A stretch of 64,000 nt of DNA. Source: Ichthyophis bannanicus. Its lineage: Eukaryota; Chordata; Amphibia; Gymnophiona; Ichthyophiidae. The notes below the pieces were generated by a model. That model was not told the origin of the DNA, did no database searches, and worked only from the letters and a program-made list of their open reading frames with translations. Shown here one piece after another: positions 1 through 9,862 of the stretch (position 1 is its first letter; every line of letters starts with the position of its first letter). The position numbers and the translations under genes were made by a program. The stretch lies in contig CM066031.1 in NCBI GenBank assembly GCA_033557465.1, forward strand, positions 1,068,116,444 to 1,068,180,443, given 5' to 3'.

Positions 1-76
1 GAGAATTGTTTCTTTGCTACTGCTGTGAAGCCCAGTGAAGGAACTTTGGGGGAGGGGAGAACTGTTTCTCTGCTAC
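1..76. repeat. ~57-bp minisatellite, left remnant
   Basis: A complete unit lies at 21-76, from TGCTGTGAAGCCCAG to CTCTGCTAC, and the end of another precedes it. The same unit resumes at 3581-3638 and 3639-3695, on the far side of a CR1 element. The array was therefore present before the CR1 inserted, and the outermost units now flank it. I know no function for it. Confidence 0.75.
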
Positions 77-88
77 GTTCAGTGTCAC

Positions 89-763
89 TTATTAAGAAAT
101 GGAAAACTGTATAACCTAAGTCAAAAGACTGACGTATGTAAATGTGCAAATGTCGGAAGTATAGCCTTGAGACAGTTTTCTATCTCTTGTAGCTATCTTT
201 CCATTTTACTCAAAATTGAGCTCAGACTTGAGCTTACGATAAATAAGGTTCCACACTACTTAAAAGTGTCACCAATAAGATAATATCATAAAACACTGTA
301 AAGTTTTAAGATAGGGGTCAAAATCGTTGCACTGTTAACAGGATACTTAGCTGAAGTCGTTCCGTCATGCAGTAGCTAGTTGGCTACTCAAATGCGCTGA
401 TTTATCATTTTGGAGAATCTCTTCTACTACAGTTTAAATTCTGGGGCGAATTGCACATTTCGTTACAATGGGACTTTGACTGCATGACGGAACGACTTCA
501 GCTAAGTATCCTGTTAACAGTGCAACGATTTTGACCCCTATCTTAAAACTTTACAGTGTTTTATGATATTATCTTATTGGTGACACTTTTAAGTAGTGTG
601 GAACCTTATTTATCGTAAGCTCAAGTCTGAGCTCAATTTTGAGTAAAATGGAAAGATAGCTACAAGAGATAGAAAACTGTCTCAAGGCTATACTTCCGAC
701 ATTTGCACATTTACATACGTCAGTCTTTTGACTTAGGTTATACAGTTTTCCATTTCTTAATAA
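89..763. repeat. 285-bp perfect-looking inverted repeat (foldback element)
   Basis: The arms are 89-373 and 479-763, each exactly 285 bp, with a 105-bp spacer at 374-478. I found no mismatch or indel on reading the arms against each other, and the two arms encode the same 64-residue peptide tail in opposite directions. The 15-bp word TACGTTCAGTGTCAC occurs at 74-88, directly outside the left arm, and again at 800-814, which is 36 bp beyond the right arm. That direct repeat looks like a target-site duplication around a 711-bp insertion. The arm ends (TTATTAAGAAATGG) would also allow a TA or TTAA target site, so the class is unresolved. It contains no convincing coding region. Confidence 0.85.
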
Positions 764-820
764 TTGTATAGTGGGAAAAACTTTAGTTAGGTGGTTAATT
801 ACGTTCAGTGTCACGGCAGG

Positions 821-3406
821 ACATGCTAGGGAGATAAAATTCCTAGATAAAATAAATGACTGCTTCTTGGAGCAGCTGGTTCATGAACCGACCAGAGGGG
901 AAGCCATATTAGACCTAATCCTTAGTGGAACACCAGATCTAGTGCAAGAGATAAGGGTGTTGTGGCCACTTGGTAAATAGTGATCATAGCATGATCACGT
1001 TTGATTTAATTAGTGGAGGAGGGATAGTAAGGAAATCCACAGTACTACCTTTTAAATTTCGAAAGGGAGACTGATAAAATGAGGAAAATAGTTAAGAAAA
1101 AACTAAAAGGAGCAGTTTCAAAGGTTAAAGACTTACATCAAGCTTGGGTGTTGTTGAAAAATACTATTTTGGAAGCCCAGACCAGCTGTATTCCACGCTT
1201 TAAGAAAAGTGGAAGGAAGTCCAAAAAACTGCCAGCATGGTTTAAAGGTGAGGTCAGAGAGGCTGTTGTTGCCAAAAAAGCATCTTTCAGGAAATGGAAA
1301 AAAGAGCCAAATGATGAAACCTGGAAACAGCACAAGCACTGGCAAGTCAAATGCAAGGCATTGATAAGGCAGGCAAAGGGAGAATTTGAGAAGAAGCTTG
1401 CTGCGGAAGCAAAAATGCGAAATAAAGACTTTCAAGTACATTTATAGCAAAAAACCTGTGAGAAATTCAGTTGGTCCATTAGATGATAGAGGGGTTAAAG
1501 GGGCACTAAGAGGCGACAAGGAGATAGCGGAGAGACTGAATGAATTCTTTGCTTCGGTCTTACTGAGGAAGATGTAGGGATGTTACCCATGACCGAAGTG
1601 GTATTTAAAGGTGCGGAAGAATTGAAGGAAATATCGATACATCAGGAAGATGTATTACAACTATTAGATAAACTGAAGAGTAGCAAATCACCTGGGCTGG
1701 ATGGTATACATCCAAGGGTGTTGAAAGAACTGAAATATGAGATTGCAGACCTGCTATTAGTAATCTGTGAACTATTATTAATGTTTAATGTTTAATAGAA
1801 TTTGATATACCGCTCAGGCCAGAGGCATTAGAGCGGTTTACAATGCTACATCATTAGAGGAAATTAGGAAAGGAACGCCATTTATATAATAGGACAGAAT
1901 AGAGAACAGAGATAGTCAGACAGATAAAAGAGGAGGAGGAACATGGAACAGCAAATTACCACGACATAGGAACACATCAACCAGGTCCATGTCATCGATG
2001 CGACTCTCAGCAAGAGACGCCAAGGACCAACGCCTAAGGGCCACGCTTAAAAAATCATCTCTAATACCTGAAGATTGGAGGATCGCCAATGTAACACCAA
2101 TTTTTAAAAAGGGTTCCAGTGGTGATCCGGGAAACTACAGACCAGTGAGCCTGACGTCAGTACCGGGAAAAATGGTAGAAATTATCATAAATAATAAAAT
2201 TACTCAGCATGTAGATAGTCATGGCCTAATGCGAGACAGCCAACATGGCTTTAGACAAGGAAGATCTTGTCTTACTAATCTGTTATGTTTTTTTGAAGGT
2301 GTGAATAAACAGGTGGACAAAGGTGAGTCGGTTGATATAGTGTATCTGGATTTTCAGAAAGCCTTTGACAAAGTCCCTCATCAGAGACTTTTGGCAAAAC
2401 TAAAGAGTCATGGGATAGGAGGCAGTGTACTATTGTGGATCAGGAACTGGTTAAAAGATAGAAAGCAGAAGGTAGGGCTAAATGGCCAATTTTCCCAATG
2501 GAGAAAGGTGAATAGTGTTGTACCCCAGGGATCTTTGCTGGGTCTGCTGCTTTTTGACATATTCATAAGTGATCTGGAAAGTGGAATAACAAGTGAGGTT
2601 ATCAAATTTGCAGATGACACAAAACTATTTAAAGTTGTTAAAACCCAAGAGGATTGTGGAAAATTGCAAGAGGATCTTGATAAATTGGAAGACTGGGCAT
2701 CAAAATGGCAGATGAAATTTAATGTGGATAAGTACAAAGTTATGGACCTAGGGAAGAACAACCCAAACTATGGTCACACGATGCAAGGTTCCACATTAGG
2801 AACCACCACCCAGGAAAAAGATTTAGGCGTCATTGTGGATACATGTTAAAACCCTTGGCCCAGTGTGCAGCGGCGGCCAAGAGAGCAAATAGAATGCTAG
2901 GTATCATAAGGAAAGGAATGGAAAGTAAAACAAAAGATATTATAATGCCTCTATATCGTTCCATGATGAGACCGAACCTTGAATATTGTGTGCAATTCTG
3001 GTCGCCGTATCTTAAAAAGGATATAGTGTTATTAGAAAAAGTTCAGAGAAGAGCCACCAAAATGGTAAAGGGGATGGAAGGATACCCCTATGAAGAAAGG
3101 CTAAAAAGGTTGCTCTTTAACCTGGAAAAGAGACGGCTGAGGGGAGATATGATAGAAGTCTATAAATTAATGAACGGAGTGGAATGGGTAAACGTAGATC
3201 GATTGTTGACGTTATCAGAATATAGAAAGACTAGGGGACATGCAATGAAGCTGCAGGGTAAACTTTTTAAGACTAATAAAAGAAAATATTTTTTCACTCA
3301 ACGTGTAATCAAACTCTGGAATTTGTTACCGGAGGATGTAGTAAAGGCTGTTAGTGTAGCTGGGTTTAAAAAGGTTTGGACAAGTTCCTGGAGGAAAGGT
3401 CCATAA
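821..3406 (+). pseudogene. CR1-A ORF2 (endonuclease/reverse transcriptase), broken
   Basis: ORF2 of CR1 nicks target DNA and copies the element RNA by target-primed reverse transcription. Visible parts in order are the endonuclease end with SDHSMITFDL (about 985-1015), a basic linker (1079-1577), RT motif A LDFQKAFDKVPH (about 2346-2382), VPQG (2519-2530), FADD at 2607-2618, and the C-terminal region with KVQRRATKM and YFFTQRVIKLWN (to 3406). It is dead. There is a frameshift before SDH near 978, frame breaks around 1440-1580, an insertion at 1793-2040, and a frameshift near 2830. At the last site copy 2 reads GGATAACATG and this copy GGATACATG. The RT catalytic aspartates themselves survive. 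Confidence 0.85.
1793..2040 (+). repeat. L2-tail-like insertion in CR1-A ORF2
   Basis: About 245 bp that interrupts the CR1 linker between ICELLL and SLIPEDWRIAN. It contains TTTGATATACCGCTC and AGAGCGGTTTACAA, the box typical of L2 3' ends and of SINEs that borrow that tail. The edges are approximate because no clean target-site duplication is visible. Confidence 0.5.
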
Positions 3407-3580
3407 ACCATTATTAAGAAGGGACCCAGGATATCAATGCTTGACCCAGTACAAGCATTGAGGAACCTGTGTCTTTTGGGGAAAGTGCTAGGTATGTATG
3501 ACCTAGATTGGCCACTGTTGGAAACAGGATACTGGGCTTGATGGATCTTGGTCTGACCCAGTATGGCATATCTTATGTAC

Positions 3581-3695
3581 TTCTGTGAAGCCGAGAGTGA
3601 AAGAAGTTTGGGGGAGGGGAGAACTGTTTCTTTGCTACTGCTGTGAAGCCCAGAATGAAAGAACTTTGGAGAAGTGAGAACTGTCTCTCTGCTAC
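3581..3695. repeat. ~57-bp minisatellite, right part
   Basis: Two adjacent units at 3581-3638 and 3639-3695 match the unit at 21-76. Each contains a GGGGGAGGGGAGAACTGT-like core and ends CTGCTAC. A short unrelated stretch with an A9 run follows. Confidence 0.75.
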
Positions 3696-4300
3696 CATTG
3701 CTGTGCACTCCCTGTAAAAAAAAAGCATTTTCCTTTAACCCTCTGCCTGGCTCTGTGGGGGTTTTTGTCCTGACCCACTCGCAGCATCCTACAGCATGGA
3801 TTTAAAAACAAATGGTGCAAGGTGGCGAATGAGGTCATTTTCAGGTTTGTTCCTTTTAAACTAATTGGATGTGGATGGATCCCAAATCAGCCAAAAATCA
3901 TTCCTGTCTATTTATTTTTAGCACAATTGTAGTCTATGGTGCCAAGTGCATGGTCTTCTTTTAGCTTGATCAAACACAATGGAGCTGTCTTGAGGAGGGA
4001 CAAGGAAGAAACAAGAATCTTTTTGACATTGCAACTCTAGTCCTGCTCTACCCCAGCTATGCCTCTGGGAATGCCTATGTACAGATTGCTTAAAAGTATA
4101 CATGCTTGTAATTTTATAAGAATCCTTTCCTACATGTAAAACGTATTTTGCATGCAGGAAATGTTTTATAAAATTAACTCCATAGTGTGGTATGCTGTGT
4201 GGGTCCATATTACAGAGCGTAAAGTGACTGACACTGCTGCAGTATCCATTCTTTTTCCATTAGACAGGGCACACAGTGATTCAGTTTGCATGCAAGAGTC
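3696..4300. other. No gene or repeat recognised
   Basis: This stretch has an A-run at about 3717-3726, then AGCATTTTCCTTTAACCC, then unique-looking sequence. The open frames in it are short and resemble nothing I know. Confidence 0.4.
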
Positions 4301-4304
4301 ACTT

Positions 4305-4640
4305 TTTTATTTTAATTTTTTATTTATAGTTTATAGTTTATTTACTTGATATACTGCACATCAAAGGCACAATATATATGCTGTGATTATTTACAATTTA
4401 AACACAAGAACAACTCTTGTTACAGAGAAGTGTCTTACCATACGAAACAAAGAAAAAAGAGATTCAATTACCATAATAAATAAGAAAAAAAAATACATGT
4501 CCTCAAGAAAGGGGAAAGCAATGAACAAATCAAAGGAAAATCAAAAAGGAAATGTTAAAAGCAGTGATAGCAATACAATAACTGATATGGAAATCTCCCT
4601 AAGTTGTTGGACCTCTCCCAGTACCATGTCCCATAGTAGC
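4305..4640 (-). repeat. L2-like 3' tail fragment
   Basis: The TTTATTTATAG...TTTATTTACTTGATATACTGCACATCAAAGG block reads on the minus strand as an L2-type 3' end: a box describing a position in the 3' UTR followed by a (TAAA)n-like tail. No coding part is retained. Confidence 0.45.
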
Positions 4641-4649
4641 CTGTACAAC

Positions 4650-4908
4650 AGCAGGTTTTTTTTCCATTTCAATTTTTATTGATTTTTCATAATAACTTGA
4701 CTATATCCAAACTGTAAAGTTATGCACTTCATCTATTTCCTTTTACACGTATGCGTTTATGTCCCACTTCTAATACAGCTACTTTTGCTCCTAGCCTCTT
4801 CAATTGACCCCCTCCCCCTTCTACCCACTCTTAGTTACATTGAGATATTAGTCATTTACTTGTTTCATTTATTATTAGACAGTTTTCACATCTTATCTCT
4901 ATACATAT
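4650..4908 (-). mobile_element. L1 fragment, 3' UTR and A-tail
   Basis: On the minus strand this ends in an A-rich tail (the T8 run near 4656-4663, then CATTTCAATTTTTATTG). It matches in style the start of the L1 tail at 39841. I read it as the 3' UTR of the L1 whose coding end resumes near 6375, with an insertion between. Confidence 0.5.
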
Positions 4909-6374
4909 TGTCACAACCCTGTGACTCCAACCTTCTTCATGTTGTTACTATGCTTCTCATTTCAAGACACTTTCGTGCTCCAAATACCATAACATACTAC
5001 TGTGGTATAGCTCCCAGCTGCCTAGGCAGTTGCCTATAGGTGGGGGTATGCCTTATAATGTCCCTTTACATGGGTTCCCAGAGCCGGGGCTTCTGGGAGT
5101 TGTAGTTGATGACCAAAGAGCTGTAGTTGTGAACAAATGAATGATTGAGCCGAGGGTTTTTGAAGGCAACACACAAATTTTATTTTCTTCCTTTGCTCAA
5201 AGGAACCTCCGTAGAAGCTCAGCACAACACATAAGCTGGGATACTTCTCCCCTCAAAAGAAAAAAAACTTCTATACAAAAACTTTCACAGTGCCACTAGT
5301 TACACTTGCTTCCTTCAGCAATGCAATTTCTTTCTTCAGCAGACAAACACCACTTAACAGTCCTTTGCTGACTTTAGGTATAAACAACGGCTTTTTAACT
5401 GCACAACCTGCACATTAAAGCTTCCTTTTTACTTCGGTTATTATATGTTTCAGATAGTTGCTCCAGACACATTCAAAATCAAGCCTTTGAATGTTTCAAG
5501 TGCTTTTTAAAACAGCAACTTCATTTTCAAACATTCTTAGCCTTCTTAACTGCAGACATTCAAATATAATAACTTCTGGGTTTTCTTCAGGCTTAAAGTC
5601 TATAGCTTTTCATTCTACAATCCATTTCACATTCTATGGAACCATTTTCAGTATCATAATTATCTACTTGCATGCTTTCAGAGTCAGGCTCTGCAGTCTC
5701 CTGACTGGCAACAGCTTGGGATAGCGTGGGCTTGATTTCTTCCAATAACTTAAAAACCCTTTCCCAGCGAGACCTCCCTCTTGACTCAGGGGTGTTAGCA
5801 GGGCTTTGGAGATCCTTATCTTGCAGTAGACTGTTTAAAGCTTCTAAAGGGGTCACCTCCCTTCTATGAGCAGTTCTTCTTACCGGCCTTCCCTGAGATA
5901 AAGCTCTTCGCCACGACTCTTGCTGGACTGTCCCCGTACCTGGCTTATAGGCAGCCGCCTCCTTAGGATAAAACCTCCTGTTTCCAGTGTCAGCTGTAGT
6001 CTCTCTACAGCACTGGCTTGGTTCAGGACTGTGGTGTTGGCTATGAGGGGAATCCTTCCTTAGGCTGTCTCTGGAGCACCTCTCTCTCCCGGTCTCTCTG
6101 AAAGAATCCTTTCTTTCTGTATCTCTCGGGATCTCCTCGGCTTCTGTTTCCCTGCTGGTCTCTCTATTTCCTGTTCTCTGGGGCTTAAATGAGTGGGGCT
6201 GCCCTACAACTTTCCACTCCTCCCCCAGCTGTCTCTCGTTACCTCCCCTAGTTGCTATGGAGCTTGGGCGTGGCCTGAAGACAGCAGCTTTGGGTATGTC
6301 TTTTTTTACTTTAGCTGAAGTTTTAAAGTCACGGCTCCCTGCACTTCCCTTCTGCTTGGAGGTAAATGTTTGTG
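4909..6374. mobile_element. LTR-like or unclassified insertion splitting an L1
   Basis: About 1.45 kb of non-L1 sequence lies between the L1 3' UTR and the L1 coding end. It begins TGTCACAACCC, similar to the TGTCACGCCC start of the 27489-29121 insertion. The two also share a layout: an AT-rich left half, then a minus-strand charged ORF. I could not find a clean right boundary or target-site duplication, so the class is uncertain. Confidence 0.35.
5593..5985 (-). pseudogene. Unrecognised charged ORF (minus strand) in the LTR-like insertion
   Basis: The open frame ends at 5593 and has no stop at least as far up as about 5985. The first possible GTG start inside it is at 5856. The protein is rich in Arg, Ser and Glu (for example RRTAHRREVTPLEAL and SRGRSRWERVFKLLEEI) with an acidic C-terminus (MQVDNYDTENGSIECEMDC). 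A similar acidic end, EEEDSYMDC, closes the ORF at 28420-29199. It might be a Gag-like remnant or a chance frame. I do not recognise a domain. Confidence 0.25.
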
Positions 6375-7170
6375 TTTTTCTCTATGTCCATGGGTTCTAG
6401 AGCAGTTTCGTCACCACACTACCCAACGCCTTTCTTACTGGTCCTTTCTCCCCTCTTCCCCCCTTCCACCTCTCCATCCAATTAAGGACCTTTCTCCAAG
6501 GCTTTAGATATTGTTCTTCTTTTTCTTTCCGAAGCCCTGTCAATCTATGCATCAAGCACATCTCTGCTACCCTTCTCACAAATTCTCCGCTCTTCAGTTG
6601 GCTTGCCCCTGTTCACACTCTCGCTATTACACTGCGTGCGGCCACAATACAGTAATGTAACACTGCCTTATCCCTTTCTGATATCTCATCTTCTATGCAG
6701 CAGGAACACTTCGAGTTTGTTCTTCAACCTATATCCCGTCATTTCTTGTATTATGTCCCTGACCTTCTCCCAATATTGGCGAATTTCCCCACATTCCCAC
6801 CACATATGTAGCATGGTACCCCTCTCCTGACATCCCCGCCAACATCTATCTGTCTGTCCCTTTCCCGCCTGCCATGTACAAATTGGTGTCCAGTACCATC
6901 TAAGCAACACTTTATATGTATTCTCTTTTATTTGGGTGGTTATGGAAATACCCGCCACTGTGCGTACTACCTTTTCCCAAGCCTGCTCATCCCATACTAT
7001 TCCTAGCTCCTCCTCCCATTTTTTCATGTAATCCACTTTCCCCTCCCCTTTCCATAAGCCCCTTAAAAATTTTGGACAAGGCTCCTTTGTGACCCACTTG
7101 CCCTGTGCATAGTACCTCAAACCATCCCCTACTACTCCATAGATCTTGCCATAGCTTTTGTCTTTGTAAG
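6375..7170 (-). pseudogene. L1-clade ORF2 C-terminal fragment
   Basis: The minus strand encodes the far C-terminal region of an L1 ORF2. The segment YKVLLRWYWTPICTW, followed by CWRGCQERGTMLHMWWECG and the start of a tryptophan-containing helix, matches the conserved region after the RT. The same signature recurs in the L1 at 40186-40908 (YKILYHWYMTPARI, CWRKCGQRGTLGHIWWACP). Sequence divergence from that copy is large, so this is a different L1 subfamily. The frame continues in a separate piece at 6397-6579. There is no RT core, so it is 5'-truncated near 7170. Confidence 0.8.
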
Positions 7171-7838
7171 AAATGACACAACTGAAGGTTACAACAGCAG
7201 TTTTGAAGGCTAAGAATGCAAACAGTTGTGGTTTGAAAAATATAGAACTAAAACCTCTTAGCTTTACCAGGCATTTACATGGAAAATGGAGGAAAAATAA
7301 ACAACCCAACTGAAGTATACCCAATTTTAACAAAAGAAAAATTCATTTTCTCCTGTGCTGCCCTAGACACATCTAGAAACATCCTTACTCTGCAATCCAT
7401 AAAAGTTGTGACTAAAGAACATTGAGTAATCTGTCTCTTTCAGGCTGAGCCACTATAACTAACCAAGTAGCAGTCACCTTCGGTTCAGAAGGAGATCTCG
7501 CCAAGAAACCAATTAAATCCAAACTATCAAAAGACAGAGGAGACTGGTCTTGCCCGTCTAGAGGTTTTACTTTAGTTGTTGAAATACAGTATAATAATAA
7601 GGATTGGTTATTCTACATGATTGTACCGAGGGAACTCAACCCATAGGAAGGACTGGAAGGTAATCTTTTTGGGAATATGAATGCCATTATTTTTAGAAGG
7701 ACAGTATCTTTTTGAATTCCTTTAGCAAGTATCTTGCCAACCTTATCCAAATGGCAGATTCAAGGAATAAATGCCCTCTTATTCCTTTAACAGGTTTTTT
7801 ATACTGCTTTATCATTTTAGTCAAAGCAGTTTATGAAG
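7171..7838. other. No gene recognised
   Basis: Unique-looking AT-rich sequence between the L1 fragment and the mariner. I see no repeat hallmark or plausible long frame. Confidence 0.4.
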
Positions 7839-7840
7839 TA

Positions 7841-9090
7841 CGATCAAAAAGTATTGAGACTTGTACAATAACACAAGAAGTATAACACTGACAGTTATTG
7901 CACTCAGTCTCCTTCAAAGTAGTCCCCTTCTGATAAACCACACTTTCTGTAGTGTTCCTGCTACTGCTGGAAACAATTTTGAAATGTTTCTTTTGTTCTG
8001 CTGTGAAGCAGCTGTGTTGAATTTTGCTCAAGGGTCTCCAGGTCGTTCAGTCTCCTTCCTTTCAGTGATAATTTCAGTTTTGGAAACAAGAAAAAGTTAC
8101 AGGGTGTGAGGTCAGATGATTTCGGAGGCTGACGGACTTTCTTGATTTGGTGTTTGGCCAAGAACTCCTCGATAAGATGTGATGCATGAGCTGGGGCTTT
8201 ATCGTGATGAAGCAACCATTCACCCTTCCTGTACAACTCTGACCTGTTACGATGAACTGAATCTCTCAAATGAGTCAGAACTTGGAGATAGCACTCATGG
8301 CTTGGCCTTTTGGTGCATACTCATGATGAACAATACCATGATAATCAAAGAAAACTGGGAGCATGACCTTGACATTGCTCCTCACCTGACGAGCTTTCTT
8401 AGTCTGGGAGAGTTTGGAGTCTTCCATTGTGAGGATTGAGCCTTAGATTCCGGGTCATAACCATAAACCCATGATTCATCACCAGTAAAAAATTTTTTTA
8501 TGAAATCTGAGTCATTTTCAAGTCCAACAACTCCCTAGCTGTAGACAGTTGATCTTCTTTTTGGTCAGGGGATAGGAGTTTCGGAACAAATTTTGCAGAT
8601 ACATGTCTCATCTCTAAATTGACAGTAAGAATGGACTGTACGACCCCAAAATTGATGCCCATATCCTCAGCAAGCTCCCTGATAGTCAATTGACGATTTG
8701 AATGTATTGCAGCACGTACATTTTCAACTTTGTCTTCATTCCTGCTTGTGGATGGCCTTCCAGAACATTTGTCATTGTCAACACTTTGGCGGCCCTCTTG
8801 GAAACGTTTGTACCAGTCATAAACTCGAGCACAACTTATGCATTCATCACCATACACTTGCTGTAATTTGTCATGAGTCTCTTTGCACGAATCTCCAAGT
8901 TTCTGGCAGAAGTTAATGCAAATTTGCTGTTCAATTTTTTCACTCATTGTAAATCTGATGAACTGCTTTTACACGATACCAAACATCATGTGATTTAAAA
9001 AAGTACAGGTGTATTGCAGCCACTCTATACTCTGCACATGCAGAGCACATAACTAGGACACTGCATACTTAATAACATTGTGGTGCGACA
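7841..9090 (-). mobile_element. Tc1/mariner-superfamily transposon (mariner type), decayed
   Basis: The left end begins CGATCAAAAAGTATTGAGAC immediately after a TA dinucleotide (7839-7840), as expected for a TA target site. Inside is a minus-strand transposase remnant. The right terminal repeat is too degraded for me to place exactly, and the end near 9090 is approximate. Confidence 0.75.
7961..8947 (-). pseudogene. Mariner transposase remnant
   Basis: Mariner transposases bind terminal repeats with an N-terminal HTH pair and cut DNA with a D,D34D triad. The N-terminal part (8498-8947) starts MSEKIEQQICINFC and contains the second HTH (LTIRELAEDMGINFGVVQSI). TGDESWVYGYDP follows near 8450-8490 (first Asp codon 8478-8480), then FFDYHGIVHHEYAP, then LLHHDKAPAH (second Asp, 8201-8203). 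The third Asp should be 35 residues further on, in the PDLAPCD-type motif. Here it reads SSDLTPCNFF, so codon 8096-8098 is Asn. With in-frame stops between 8270 and 8500, the enzyme is dead. Confidence 0.85.
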
Positions 9091-9112
9091 TATTGCTGGT
9101 CTTTTGGTTATC

Positions 9113-9160
9113 AAGCCAGTGCTCTAACCATTAGGCTACTCCTCCACTCCACTTATATAG
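9113..9160 (-). repeat. tRNA-derived SINE head fragment
   Basis: On the minus strand this reads GTAGCCTAATGGTTAGAGCA, which fits a tRNA D-arm and A-box. The same head occurs in the fuller SINE at 37055-37296. Only the head is recognisable here. Confidence 0.5.
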
Positions 9161-9299
9161 TGCTATATAGTGGAGCCTTATTCTGGAAAGCTGACCTGTT
9201 ATTTGGAATTTGCTTTCACACCCTGTGAAGCATCGCTGTATGTACAACAGGAAGGCTGCCACCCTAAGCGGTTCATTTCTACTGAGCTGGCCTATTTGC

Positions 9300-9862
9300 T
9301 GATATAGTCAGTGCCAGTGGGGTCTCTTGGCAGAATGGCTATGAAAGACCTAGATAAGATTCTCAAGAGCAGAGATGTCTCTCTCCATACAAAGATTCGA
9401 CTTGTTCAAGCCATGGTATTTTCAATAACATCATATGGATGTGAAAGCTGGACAGTGAAAAAGACAGACAGGAAGAAAATTGATGCCTTTGAATTATGGT
9501 GCTGGCGGCGAATACTGTGTATACCATGGACTGCCCGAAGAACAAACCAGTCGGTACTAGAGGAGATCAAACCTAAGCTTTCTTTAGAAGCTCAGATGAC
9601 AAGACTTCGACTTTCATACTTTGGACACATCATGCGAAGAGAGAGATCATTAGAGAAAGACATCATGCTTGGCAAGATAGAAGGTCAACGCAAAAGAGGA
9701 AGGCCAGCAATGAGATGGATCGATACAATAACAGCAGCTACGGGTACCAGTCTGTCAACAATGAGCCGCCTGACTGAAGACCGAACACAATTTAGGATAG
9801 CTATCCAGAGGGTCGCCATGAGTCGACTCCGACTCGACGGCACTTAACAACAACACAGTGGG
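9300..9862 (+). pseudogene. RTE/BovB-type LINE ORF2 C-terminus
   Basis: The frame 9311-9847 encodes LKSRDVSLHTKIRL, YGCESWTVKK, FELWCWRRIL, SYFGHIMRRERSLEK, GRPAMRWID and RVAMSRLRLDG. This series is characteristic of the post-RT end of BovB-like RTE elements. The RT core is absent, so the copy is 5'-truncated. The stop is followed at once by ACAACAACAC, consistent with the very short 3' UTR and AAC-type tail of this clade. The frame is uninterrupted for about 178 codons, so the insertion is probably not very old. Confidence 0.85.

Larger units (their letters stand above)
800..3594 (+). mobile_element. CR1-clade LINE (CR1-A copy 1), 5'-truncated
   Basis: This is a non-LTR retrotransposon of the CR1/jockey group. 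It preserves the end of the endonuclease, the linker, the reverse transcriptase, the CR1-type C-terminal region and the 3' UTR. The 3' UTR reads TGGTCTGACCCAGTATGG near 3549-3566 and ends in a CTTATG-type tail, the short 3' repeat style of CR1. Four other copies or fragments of the subfamily are in this window. Copy 1 is interrupted near 1793-2040 by an L2-tail-like insertion and sits inside a minisatellite. Its 5' side touches the foldback element at 89-799, and CR1 sequence may begin near 74. Confidence 0.85.

Noticed and set aside
35..814. ORFs 35-283 and 569-814 as a duplicated small gene
   Set aside because: Identical C-termini arise from the two arms of the palindrome; there is no domain and no initiation context.
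9311..9847. The 178-codon ORF as a host gene
   Set aside because: YGCESWTVKK, CWRRIL and RVAMSRLR are BovB/RTE ORF2 C-terminus. It has no upstream exons.
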